DNA from: Clostridiales bacterium UBA7001
GTDB taxonomy: Bacteria; Bacillota; Clostridia; TANB77; CAG-508
Length of the DNA: 44,003 nt
Assembly (NCBI GenBank): GCA_002449785.1
Contig: DJXP01000077.1
Location: 1 to 44,003 of the forward strand
Direction: 5' to 3'
Part shown: positions 8,130 to 15,624 of the stretch, one piece after another
Layout: each line of letters begins with the position of its first letter
Position numbering within the stretch: position 1 is the first letter of the stretch
Notes under the pieces: generated by a model
Told to the model about the DNA's origin: nothing
What the model saw: the letters and a program-made list of their open reading frames with translations, nothing else
The model's database searches: none
Position numbers and translations under genes: made by a program

Positions 8130-8156
8130 CTTTACACCTCCACTAGTTCCAAATAT

Positions 8157-8200
8157 ATTATACCACAATTTTATGTAAATTGCTAGACTGTTAAGGTAAG
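8157..8200 (-). promoter_or_regulatory. Promoter and half-operator of the XRE repressor gene
   Basis: On the minus strand an extended -10 element, TGGTATAAT (TATAAT at 8157-8162), precedes the gene with a poor -35. Just upstream, 8190-8200 carries TTAAGGTAAG, matching the arm of the operator repeats at 8721-8787. This suggests autoregulation. Confidence 0.5.
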
Positions 8201-8224
8201 TTGTATTAATAATATAGTTTTATA

Positions 8225-8253
8225 TTGAAGTTAACTCCAAAATGTGCTATAAT
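8225..8253 (+). promoter_or_regulatory. Strong sigma-A-type promoter of the structured RNA
   Basis: TTGAAG (8225-8230), a spacer of exactly 17 bases, and a perfect TATAAT (8248-8253). Transcription should start near 8260 and run into the 8260-8649 RNA. Confidence 0.75.
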
Positions 8254-8444
8254 AATTATAGTTAATAAGCTATGACTGACATATCTATGATATGTAAACT
8301 TAATCAGTCGCACAAGTAATGCTTGGAACAAACATTCAGGCATCACGAGTGCCTGTTTTTATATATTATAGATGACATTTGTTCTCGAATAATATATTGT
8401 TTGTTTTTATGCTTATTAGCAATATTGATTTCGAGGTAAAACAG

Positions 8445-8498
8445 ATGTTAGTTGAAAAATATTATGGTTTTCCTGGTGGAAACTGTGTAAGATTCTAG
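8445..8498 (+). CDS. Embedded 17-residue peptide ORF
   Basis: An ATG at 8445, 6-7 bases after GAGG, encodes MLVEKYYGFPGGNCVRF and ends in TAG. The Gly-Gly followed by a single Cys near the end is reminiscent of processed peptides, but I recognise no family and see no processing or export gene nearby. The codons GTTTTCCTGGTGGAAAC also form a perfect hairpin, so the open frame may be a by-product of RNA structure. Translation is uncertain. Confidence 0.3.
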   Translation: MLVEKYYGFPGGNCVRF

Positions 8499-8602
8499 TC
8501 AGTCATTTGGGGGATTATTCTTCCCCCTGCCCCTTTGGGGGATCTTATTAATTATTAGTTTTGGTATTAACAAATTACTCGTGATAATTTGTTGATATAT
8601 AT

Positions 8603-8649
8603 ATAACCATAGGTCTCGAATAACATCTGTGCCTATGGTTATTTTTTTA
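8603..8649 (+). terminator. Rho-independent terminator of the structured RNA
   Basis: An 11-bp perfect stem (ATAACCATAGG at 8603-8613 and its complement at 8632-8642) is followed immediately by seven T residues. Confidence 0.85.
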
Positions 8650-8720
8650 GCCTAAAAAGGTAATAATTATGAATTTTCTCTATTTAATATAACTATTATT
8701 ATTTCACAATAATAAAAAAC

Positions 8721-8787
8721 TACCTTACTAATATAAAAACTACCTTATTAAGGTAAAAATGAAATTTTATCTTCCTTAACAAGGTAA
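8721..8787. promoter_or_regulatory. Operator array, TACCTTA-type repeats
   Basis: Three related sites: TACCTTACTA (8721-8730), a perfect 15-bp palindrome TACCTTATTAAGGTA (8741-8755), and TTCCTTAACAAGGTAA (8772-8787). The first two lie in direct 20-bp repeats. A fourth arm is at 8190-8200 in front of the XRE gene. The promoter of the Spo0A-C-domain gene follows directly. Binding by the XRE repressor is inferred. Confidence 0.6.
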
Positions 8788-8797
8788 GTTTCAAGAT

Positions 8798-8827
8798 TTG
8801 TTTTTATGTAAACGTTTTTGCTATACT
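8798..8827 (+). promoter_or_regulatory. Probable promoter of the Spo0A-C-domain gene
   Basis: TTGTTT (8798-8803) and TATACT (8822-8827) are 18 bases apart, just downstream of the operator array and 24 bases before the ATG. Confidence 0.5.
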
Positions 8828-8851
8828 TATATTTGTAAGGAGGTTATGTAA

Positions 8852-9241
8852 ATGAAAAATTCATATGATTATACTAAAGATGAAAGATATAAATCATATG
8901 AAAAGTTTGTATATACTTCCCTACTTAAATTAGGATTTAAACTAACTAATGTTGGTACTATGTACTTAAAAGATCTAATACTATTTGCATATTTCAATAA
9001 TTATTATGAAATATATATTACTAGAATAGTAAATGATTATATGACTTCTAAAAATATAAATTATATAACTTATAGAACATTTATTAATTGTATTGTTTAT
9101 TCTATTGATAATTTAGATCAAAAGTTATTTGATAGTAATTTTAAAAATATATTTAATATAGATTATGAATATTTAAATAACTCAATTAAAAATATGATTA
9201 TACTTTATATAAACAAATTAAAATGTAATAAAATTAATTAA
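8852..9241 (+). CDS. Protein with a Spo0A C-terminal-type DNA-binding domain
   Basis: A 129-residue protein consisting almost only of a domain resembling the Spo0A effector domain. LLKLGFKLTNVGTMYLKDLI (residues 24-43) matches the pattern of the first helices, and IVNDYMTSKNINYITYRTFI (residues 60-79) sits where the recognition helices lie. There is no receiver domain. The ribosome-binding site AAGGAGG lies 7 bases upstream of the ATG. It is the only plus-strand regulator here and lies behind the operator array, so it may be the activator made when the XRE repressor is lifted. The fold assignment comes from pattern recognition; the target is unknown. Confidence 0.6.
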   Translation: MKNSYDYTKDERYKSYEKFVYTSLLKLGFKLTNVGTMYLKDLILFAYFNNYYEIYITRIVNDYMTSKNINYITYRTFINCIVYSIDNLDQKLFDSNFKNIFNIDYEYLNNSIKNMIILYINKLKCNKIN

Positions 9242-9296
9242 GAGTAGAATCATTCATAATTAATAAAAATTTACTAAAAAAATCCTCAAATATTTT

Positions 9297-9315
9297 AGCT
9301 TGGGAACAGCGTAAG
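9297..9315 (+). repeat. hsdS shuffling repeat R1, plus orientation
   Basis: AGCTTGGGAACAGCGTAAG, encoding A-W-E-Q-R-K at the start of a silent specificity cassette. It is a perfect 19-bp inverted copy of the repeat in the middle of hsdS at 14958-14976. Confidence 0.8.
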
Positions 9316-9770
9316 TTCACAGAATTTGTTGATTTCTTTAACGGGCAAACATATTCACCTTCAAATGTTCAAGAGAATGGAACTTTAGTATTGCGTTCTT
9401 CAAATGTACAAAATGGTGAAATTTCAAAAAATGATTGTGTATTTATATCAAATAAAGTTGTAAATTCTGATAATGTACAAATTGGAGATATAATCGTTGT
9501 AGTTAGAAATGGTTCAAGAAATTTAATTGGTAAACACGCTCAAATTAAAGAAAATATGCCTAATACAGTTATTGGAGCATTTATGACTGGAATTAGATCA
9601 AAGGATTCAAATTTTATTAATGCTCTATTAAGTACGCAATTATTTGAAAATGAAATCAATAAAAATATGGGAGCTACAATAAATCAAATAACTGGTTATA
9701 TGTTTGCAAACATGGAGTTTTTCATTCCTCAAAATGAGGAGCAAAAAAAATTAGGAAACTTATTCTTAAA

Positions 9771-9800
9771 TATAGATAACCTTATCACTCTTCATCAGTA
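9771..9800 (+). repeat. hsdS shuffling repeat R2, plus orientation
   Basis: Thirty bases encoding the NLITLHQ region. They are perfectly inverted with respect to 10758-10787, so the recombinase gene is enclosed by the two copies. Confidence 0.85.
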
Positions 9801-9807
9801 TTTGTAT

Positions 9808-10734
9808 TTATACATTTAATGCAGTCAAAGACCTCATAATTAAATCTATATCTGTATTTTCGAGTTCTTGAATAATATGTAAATACGTCTTTTGAGTTGT
9901 TGTCATACTAGAATGTCCCAATCTATGAGCAACACTTGCAATTGAAACACCAGCAAATAATAAAATTGAAGCATGAGTATGTCTTAATCCATGTACAGAA
10001 ATTACAGGAATATTCATTTTTATGCAATGTCTTTCTAATATATCATTTATAGTAGAATTATATATCTTATTATCAAAAAAAATTGGTACATCTTCTGGTA
10101 AGTTTTTTATTAATTCTGAAAATTGTATTATTGTTTGCCAATCTAATTGTATTTTTCTATTTGAAGATTTGTTCTTTGTTGGAAGAAATCCACCATTATC
10201 TTTATAATTCCAAGTCTTACTTATAGATAGCATCTGATGTGGAAAGTCAAAATCTTTTGGTGTAATTGCTAATGCTTCGGAAAATCTCATTCCTGTTTTT
10301 GCAATTAACAAAATCAGCCAGTCATAATTAATATTATTTGATAAGTCTAAATCTGATATCAGTTTATGTAATTCAAATTGATTTAAATACTTAATTTTTT
10401 TATCTTTAGGATTCTTCCCCTTTATAATTGCTTTTCTTGTTGGGTCTCGTGAAATTAACCCTTCATCAACAGCATCTAATATTGCTCCTTTTAATTGATG
10501 ATGAAAATCCATTGTTGTTTGTCTTTCGTGACATTCTGCATAATCGTTTAATAACTTCTGATAAGTAATCCTGTTTAATTCATTTATATATAAATTTGGC
10601 ACTAATTTTTTTAGCCATGATAATGTTAATAAATATTTATTCATTGTTACTTTTCTGATAGCTCCTTCTTTATATATGTGAATCCATCTTTCGTAATATA
10701 CATAAAAATATTCATTTTTCTTTAATAAATTCAT
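9808..10734 (-). CDS. Tyrosine recombinase, probable hsdS invertase
   Basis: A 308-residue tyrosine recombinase. The N-terminal SAM-like domain covers about residues 8-100 and the catalytic domain about 115-300. Catalytic residues are visible: Arg in TGMRFSEAL, Lys in the NKSSNRKI region, HGLRHTHAS, His in RLGHSS, and Tyr in TQKTYLHI. The start has AAAGGGG upstream. The gene sits between two perfect 30-bp inverted repeats derived from hsdS, next to two silent hsdS cassettes. This is the arrangement of phase-variable type I systems whose recombinase (for example PsrA/CreX in pneumococcus) shuffles specificity genes. It is probably dedicated to this locus; the ICE recombinases are at 942-2952. 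Confidence 0.88.
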   Translation of the reverse strand: MNLLKKNEYFYVYYERWIHIYKEGAIRKVTMNKYLLTLSWLKKLVPNLYINELNRITYQKLLNDYAECHERQTTMDFHHQLKGAILDAVDEGLISRDPTRKAIIKGKNPKDKKIKYLNQFELHKLISDLDLSNNINYDWLILLIAKTGMRFSEALAITPKDFDFPHQMLSISKTWNYKDNGGFLPTKNKSSNRKIQLDWQTIIQFSELIKNLPEDVPIFFDNKIYNSTINDILERHCIKMNIPVISVHGLRHTHASILLFAGVSIASVAHRLGHSSMTTTQKTYLHIIQELENTDIDLIMRSLTALNV

Positions 10735-10757
10735 TAAATATAACCCCTTTCTTCTTT

Positions 10758-10787
10758 TACTGATGAAGAGTGATAAGGTTATCTATA
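10758..10787 (-). repeat. hsdS shuffling repeat R2, minus orientation
   Basis: A perfect 30-bp inverted partner of 9771-9800, at the end of cassette B and 23 bases from the start codon of the recombinase gene. Confidence 0.85.
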
Positions 10788-11239
10788 CTTTTGAAAAGTT
10801 CTCCAATTTTATTTTGTTCACTTAATTCAGGAGAATAAGTATCTATTTCTGAAAACTCTGTTTTATTAACTATTTGCATAGTTCCTGCTGAAGCTGACTT
10901 TAACATTTTATTAGACCATAATGTACTTTCTGTTAGTAAAAAATATGGATAATATTTTTTTGTATTAGGTATTAATGCATTTATCTGTTGATTACAACTT
11001 CCAGTATTTTCAAGCATTGTGTTCTTTCCAATACTAGCAATACATGTAACTAAAATAGATTCTTTTGGAAGAATTCTAGCTACTTTGATTCCTTCATTAC
11101 TTAACTTTTTAGCAGTATCATTTATAGTATTTCCATTAATGTCAGTAGGTGTAACCCAAAGAATTCCATCTTCAGAATAATATTCATCGTTTTGTGTTGA
11201 AGGAGTATTTCCAGTAATTATTTCACCAAAATCTCCAAC

Positions 11240-11255
11240 CTTACGCTGTTCCCAA
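11240..11255 (-). repeat. hsdS shuffling repeat R1, cassette B
   Basis: Sixteen bases matching the WEQRK-coding repeat, minus orientation, at the head of cassette B. It is slightly shorter than the other copies because the flank (GAT in place of GCT) differs. Confidence 0.75.
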
Positions 11256-11259
11256 TCAA

Positions 11260-11299
11260 AAAAGAGATTTAAAGCAATTTTTTACCTTAAATCTCTTTT
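11260..11299 (-). terminator. Rho-independent terminator at the end of the restriction operon
   Basis: A perfect 13-bp stem (11260-11272 and 11287-11299) with a 14-base loop is followed by a T-run on the minus strand. It closes the operon ending in hsdR and isolates silent cassette B. Confidence 0.85.
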
Positions 11300-11311
11300 A
11301 ATCACATCGTT

Positions 11312-14300
11312 TTACTCCTCGTTTATAATCCTATCTGTTAATTCATCTACCCCACCATTTAAAATAATTTGTGTCAGTTCCTCATCAACTTGCATTCTTG
11401 CTTCTCTTAATGTATATTCTTTTTTATCTCTTTTTTCTAAATAATCCTTTGCTTTATTAATATCAATTGTATCTAATAAATCATCATATCTTCCAAAAAC
11501 ATTTATTGTTTTATCTGTAGCTCCAGATAATATTAAACTTCTAAATCTTTCTTCATTAATGCCAAAACCTACTGATAATTTGTGAATATAGTCATTGTTA
11601 TATTTTACATGTAATTCTGTAATATATTCATGGAATGATTTTGTTTCATCTACTATTATTTCCCCTGATTCAACTTGATGTAAAAATATTTTTGCATATC
11701 TCTGTTCAATTGAATTCAATACAGCAAAAGTTTTATGCAAATCATTTAAAGCATTTTCTCTTGCCTTTTCATCACCTGCATTTAATGTTTTTAAATATAT
11801 AGTAAATCTTGAATTCATATATTCATCATCTATAGCATCTGTTTGAATTTCAATTATATGTGTACTTATATCATATGGCACATCAGGATCTCCTTTGCCC
11901 TTCTTACCGAATAATTCTTTATATCTTTGAACTAAAATTAAATATGTTTGTTCGTCAAATTCGAGATTTACATTATATTTATTTGCATCTTCATCTATAA
12001 AATCATATGTAAGATTCTTCCACCTAAATCCTTGAATTTTAGCAGAGTCAATATAGTGATTTAATTCTATAAACATCTTAGCAAACTTTCTCTTCCAAAC
12101 CATATCATCTGGATTTTTTTCAAACTCATAAATTCCAGCACTCGTAAATAAGCCTTTAATCTCATTAAAGAAATAATTCATTTTCAACAAGTTTTTATCC
12201 AATTTATTGACATATATTCCGAATTCTTCTTCTCCTGCATATAATTCTACTGCATAATGTAATCTATCTATCATAGTATATGGTCTTCTATAAAAAATAA
12301 TTGTTCCATGTGGTTTTTCAGGGCCATATAATCTATTAGTTCTAGAGATTGATTGAATTAAATTCTTACGTTCTTGTTCCTTATCCATATAAAGTGTATT
12401 TATCCACTTAGAATCAAATCCTGTTAATAATTGATCTACAACAATTACAATATTAAGTTGTTCCTCTGGATTATTTTCAATAGTCATATACTGTTTTTTA
12501 TGTGCTAATCTTAAACACACATCTTTTTTAAAGCTAGCATACTGACCGATATTATAGTTTTTATTGAACATATTCTGATAATCCATTAATATTTCAGTAA
12601 TGCCATCTATTTTTTCAATAGCAATTTCAGAATTATCATCGCTTGGATCGAATACAGCTGTGACTTTTAATTTTGAATTTGATTTTTTAAAAATCCTATA
12701 ATAACTTATGGCTTCAGGAATTGAACTTGTAGCAAACAAAGCATGAAATTTCGAATCTACACTTCTAATTATCCAATTATCTATAATGTCCTTAACAACT
12801 GCCTTTTCATGTTCTTCTGTTTGATATTGTACGGTTGGCAATTCTTTTTCAATTTCAACCATTGAACATTTTTTATTACCTTGATTTAAATAATACAAAA
12901 ATACTTCTTTAGAATCATTGTCTTTCATTGCATCTTCAACAGAAGTTTTATGACATTTTTCCAAAGCAATTTTGGTTCTTAATTCTTTTTCATCAAAAGT
13001 ATTTACCATTATAGGATCAAATTTTAATACATTATTATCTCTAATTCCATGATACAATGTGTACCTATGAATTTCATCTCCAAAAATATCAGAAGTATAA
13101 ATATTATCTTCTACTATATCTCCTATTTCCTTTATTTCAGGAGTACCAGTAAATCCAAAATACATAGCATTTGGAAATAGATCTTTTACATCTTGATGCA
13201 TTTTTCCCATTTGAGATCTATGACATTCATCAACAATAAATACAATTCTTTTATTTCGAATTATTTCTAAATCATGTGCTTTTGATATTTCTTTTTCCTT
13301 TACTCTACTCATCTTTTGAATTGAAGTAACTATTAAAGTATCATCAACACTAGAACTTTTCATTTTACTTATTAGTTGATCTGTATTTTCTGTATCTTGT
13401 ATTTCCATTGATGGATCTGCAAAATTTTTATAATCTCTAAAAGATTGATCTCCTAACTCTATTCTGTCTAACAAAAAAACCACTTTATCAGCATCTCCTG
13501 AATTAGCAATTAATTGAGCTGCTTTAAATGAAGTCATTGTTTTTCCAGATCCAGTAGTATGCCATATATATCCACCATTTTGCTCTGCTTTAGTCCAATG
13601 TGATGTTGCAACCTTATCTGCTATTCTTGAAGCAGCTTCAAACTGATAACTTCTTAACACCTTTAAAACACCATCAGTATTATCTGCAACTGTATAAAAA
13701 CCAACCATTTCATGAGCCATTGGAATTGATAAAACTTTTTTTGTAAACTTTTGCCATTCATTTACAACTTCATTATTAAAATCTTCCCAATGGAAAAAGA
13801 ATTCTGGTCTAAATTTTCCATCTGGGCCAGGATTAGCAAAATAAACAGCTTCTTCTGGATTCATAGCAACAAACACTTGAATCAATGAAAAAATGCCAGA
13901 AAAAACTCCGTTTCTCATATACTTTTCTATTTGAGTTGTTGCATGAGATAGAGGGATTCCACTCTTTTTTAATTCTATATGATATAATGGCATTCCGTTT
14001 ATTAGTAATAATAAATCTCCACGCCTTGATGGATAAATTGAATTGTTTGTTGTAAACTTAGGTTGTTCCACAATTTGGTATTTACTTTTTCCACCCGCAA
14101 TCTCTAGCCTATCATATATTTTCAAACTTACTGATTTTCTATAATTAATATCATCGTTTGGATTGTCTCTTACAATTGAAACAGTCTTTCCATTTATAAA
14201 ATCATTAAGAGCCACTGGATTTTTTAAAGAATTAACTTGATTTATTATTTGGTACATTTCACTTTCAGTAAGAGGACAATTATTTAAAACATATTTTTCC

Positions 14301-14446
14301 TTATTATTTTCAAATAAAATATTCGCCCAATTCTTAATTAATTCTTCCTCTGTTGGATATTTAATTACATCGTTTTCCCAGCCACACTCTGATCTTAATA
14401 AGTCTACTATAGCTTTTTCAAATAATAGTTCATCATCGAATGCCAT
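11312..14446 (-). CDS. hsdR: Type I restriction endonuclease subunit R
   Basis: A 1044-residue motor and nuclease subunit that cleaves unmodified DNA after translocation. The N-terminal PD-(D/E)xK nuclease is visible as RRGDLLLLINGMPLYHIELK, with Asp144, Glu158 and Lys160. The SF2 translocase follows: Walker A TTGSGKT near residue 300, DECHR near 408, TGTP shortly after, and the later motor motifs (QSISRTNR). The C-terminal part is helical and probably binds the methylase. Length and motifs are closest to the EcoR124 (IC-like) branch. The ATG at 14446 has GAGGAG upstream; a TTG in the same frame overlaps the hsdS end but has no good site. It is the last gene of the defence operon, 13 bases after hsdS. 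Confidence 0.95.
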   Translation of the reverse strand: MAFDDELLFEKAIVDLLRSECGWENDVIKYPTEEELIKNWANILFENNKEKYVLNNCPLTESEMYQIINQVNSLKNPVALNDFINGKTVSIVRDNPNDDINYRKSVSLKIYDRLEIAGGKSKYQIVEQPKFTTNNSIYPSRRGDLLLLINGMPLYHIELKKSGIPLSHATTQIEKYMRNGVFSGIFSLIQVFVAMNPEEAVYFANPGPDGKFRPEFFFHWEDFNNEVVNEWQKFTKKVLSIPMAHEMVGFYTVADNTDGVLKVLRSYQFEAASRIADKVATSHWTKAEQNGGYIWHTTGSGKTMTSFKAAQLIANSGDADKVVFLLDRIELGDQSFRDYKNFADPSMEIQDTENTDQLISKMKSSSVDDTLIVTSIQKMSRVKEKEISKAHDLEIIRNKRIVFIVDECHRSQMGKMHQDVKDLFPNAMYFGFTGTPEIKEIGDIVEDNIYTSDIFGDEIHRYTLYHGIRDNNVLKFDPIMVNTFDEKELRTKIALEKCHKTSVEDAMKDNDSKEVFLYYLNQGNKKCSMVEIEKELPTVQYQTEEHEKAVVKDIIDNWIIRSVDSKFHALFATSSIPEAISYYRIFKKSNSKLKVTAVFDPSDDNSEIAIEKIDGITEILMDYQNMFNKNYNIGQYASFKKDVCLRLAHKKQYMTIENNPEEQLNIVIVVDQLLTGFDSKWINTLYMDKEQERKNLIQSISRTNRLYGPEKPHGTIIFYRRPYTMIDRLHYAVELYAGEEEFGIYVNKLDKNLLKMNYFFNEIKGLFTSAGIYEFEKNPDDMVWKRKFAKMFIELNHYIDSAKIQGFRWKNLTYDFIDEDANKYNVNLEFDEQTYLILVQRYKELFGKKGKGDPDVPYDISTHIIEIQTDAIDDEYMNSRFTIYLKTLNAGDEKARENALNDLHKTFAVLNSIEQRYAKIFLHQVESGEIIVDETKSFHEYITELHVKYNNDYIHKLSVGFGINEERFRSLILSGATDKTINVFGRYDDLLDTIDINKAKDYLEKRDKKEYTLREARMQVDEELTQIILNGGVDELTDRIINEE

Positions 14447-14459
14447 AACAATCTCCTCT

Positions 14460-15623
14460 CTATACAAACATTTTATTTAATAAAGAATTTTTCAATTTTT
14501 TTAATTTTTCTAACTTATTCTGATGAAGAGTGATAAGGTTATCTATACTATTTAATGTATGTACAATTTTATTTTGTTCTTCAATTTTAGGTGAAACAAA
14601 ATCCATATCAGAAATCATTTCATAACGAACAGAATCTACTGATGTTTTGGCAGTCATAGACATTACTCTATCATAAAAATTTTTAGAAAAATAATAATAA
14701 AAATATTTTGCTGATACCTCTTTTGAAAAGTCAAAACATCTATAAACACGTTGATGTAAGTCATATTTACCATTTACATAATGAAAAACTTTTCCAGTTC
14801 CAACACCATCTCCTACTGTTAAAACCGCTTCTTCATCATATAGGTATCTATTACTATGTTCAATAATATCTGAACGTACATAAAAAGGATATTTTCCATC
14901 ATCTATTTTATCTTGAGTATTACTTTTTCCAGTTGATATAGAACATATATCTTTAACCTTACGCTGTTCCCAAGCTTCAGTAAATCCATCAAATCTAATT
15001 TCAGGTACATTACTACCATTTTTAGGGAACATTTTTTCAAGCAATGACTTCTTAATATTTACTAGCATGTAATACTTACGTTGATGAAGAGTGATAAGGT
15101 TATCTAAATTTTCAAATACCCTTCCAATTTTGTCTTGTTCGTTTTCATCTTTGGGATATAAAACATCTACTAATCCTATTTGATCTTTATTAATCTTCAT
15201 TGGAATTGCAGTTAATAATGATCTTTCTCTTAATCCATTTTGTATATAATTTGATTGGATAGCTACATTTAAAAATGAACTTTGAATATTAAAAGGTTTA
15301 ATTAACGCAAGGCTTACATAGTAAGCAATTGGCGTATTGCCTTTTACAATATTTGGAGTTCCTATATCTCCAATTCTAGTCATTAAAATATCATTTTTCT
15401 GAGGATAAATTTTAAAATTCTTCTTAAAATCTTCAAGAGAAATATATTTATTTGATTTTAAATCTTTTATGTTTTCAACCGATAAAAACATAATTCCGTT
15501 ATCTTTATAGTTTGGAGTTTGATGAGTTCCATCATAAATATTAGACAATTCATTTAATTTACGCTGTTCCCAAGCTTCAGTAAATCCTTTAAATCTAATT
15601 TGAGGTTTTTTTTCTCTATTCAT
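14460..15623 (-). CDS. hsdS: Type I restriction-modification specificity subunit S
   Basis: A 387-residue DNA-recognition subunit with two complete halves. Each half begins with an R-F-(K/D)-G-F-T-E-A-W-E-Q-R-K motif (residues about 9-22 and 209-222), continues through a target-recognition domain, and ends with NLITLHQ and a conserved helix. The halves read different half-sites of a split target. These two motifs are exactly the DNA repeats R1 and R2 shared with the silent cassettes at 9297-9819 and 10757-11257, so both domains are exchangeable. The ATG follows AGGAGG by 8 bases and overlaps the hsdM stop region (TAGTATG). The current sequence shows one of several possible specificity states. 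Confidence 0.95.
   Translation of the reverse strand: MNREKKPQIRFKGFTEAWEQRKLNELSNIYDGTHQTPNYKDNGIMFLSVENIKDLKSNKYISLEDFKKNFKIYPQKNDILMTRIGDIGTPNIVKGNTPIAYYVSLALIKPFNIQSSFLNVAIQSNYIQNGLRERSLLTAIPMKINKDQIGLVDVLYPKDENEQDKIGRVFENLDNLITLHQRKYYMLVNIKKSLLEKMFPKNGSNVPEIRFDGFTEAWEQRKVKDICSISTGKSNTQDKIDDGKYPFYVRSDIIEHSNRYLYDEEAVLTVGDGVGTGKVFHYVNGKYDLHQRVYRCFDFSKEVSAKYFYYYFSKNFYDRVMSMTAKTSVDSVRYEMISDMDFVSPKIEEQNKIVHTLNSIDNLITLHQNKLEKLKKLKNSLLNKMFV
14520..14549 (-). repeat. hsdS shuffling repeat R2, expressed gene, second half
   Basis: Encodes the second NLITLHQ of hsdS. It matches 10760-10789 over 30 bases and is inverted relative to 9771-9798. Confidence 0.85.
14958..14976 (-). repeat. hsdS shuffling repeat R1, expressed gene, second half
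   Basis: A 19-bp perfect inverted copy of 9297-9315 within the second AWEQRK codons of hsdS. Inversion between these two would join cassette A to the first half of hsdS. Confidence 0.85.
15082..15106 (-). repeat. hsdS shuffling repeat R2, expressed gene, first half
   Basis: Twenty-five bases of the R2 core at the first NLITLHQ of hsdS. Both flanks diverge from the other three copies. Confidence 0.8.
15559..15576 (-). repeat. hsdS shuffling repeat R1, expressed gene, first half
   Basis: Eighteen bases of the R1 repeat in the first AWEQRK codons of hsdS. The longer surrounding match with 14958-14987 extends upstream through the FTEA codons. Confidence 0.8.
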
Positions 15624-15624
15624 A

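Larger units (their letters stand above)
8260..8649 (+). ncRNA. Structured RNA of about 390 nt, unknown family
   Basis: This stretch runs from a consensus promoter to a strong terminator and contains a chain of hairpins: GACTGA/TCAGTC closing a second stem ACATATC/GATATGT (8274-8308); GAACAAA/TTTGTTC around AGGCA/TGCCT (8327-8383); CTCGAA/TTCGAG (8384-8434); a perfect 7-bp GTTTTCC/GGAAAC-type stem (8467-8482); and two adjacent G-rich/C-rich stems (8509-8541) that could exchange partners. A further stem CAAATTA/TAATTTG lies near 8571-8592. TCAGTC occurs again at 8499-8504, so the first stem has an alternative partner. It does not look like tmRNA, RNase P, SRP, 6S, a group II intron or a T-box. 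A 17-codon ORF lies inside it. Confidence 0.6.
9297..9819 (+). pseudogene. Silent half-hsdS cassette A (plus strand)
   Basis: A headless half of a type I specificity subunit. The frame enters at AWEQRK and runs through a target-recognition domain (FTEFVDFFNGQTYSPSNVQ onward). It reaches the conserved NLITLHQ inside repeat R2 and stops after six further codons read into the recombinase flank. There is no start codon before the WEQRK repeat; the first possible starts lie within the domain. It faces the opposite way from the expressed hsdS and has no promoter of its own that I can see. It is a storage copy of a third recognition domain, available to hsdS through recombination at R1 and R2. Confidence 0.85.
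10757..11257 (-). pseudogene. Silent half-hsdS cassette B (minus strand)
   Basis: A second headless specificity half, in the same orientation as the expressed hsdS. It begins at DWEQRK in repeat R1, continues through a fourth target-recognition domain (VGDFGEIITGNTPSTQND onward), and ends at NLITLHQ followed at once by TAA. The terminator at 11260-11299 separates it from hsdR, so the operon is not expected to read through it. No start codon precedes the WEQRK motif; the internal ATG (at 11017) would give only the last 86 residues. It is best read as a storage cassette. Confidence 0.85.

Noticed and set aside
8260..8649. Retron, group II intron, tmRNA, RNase P, SRP RNA or T-box
   Set aside because: No reverse transcriptase is nearby, and I saw none of the conserved motifs of these RNAs.
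8852..9241. Spo0A-C-like protein as an hsdS fragment or retron effector
   Set aside because: Its sequence shows no specificity-subunit repeats, and it has its own promoter, ribosome-binding site and a domain pattern unlike restriction proteins.
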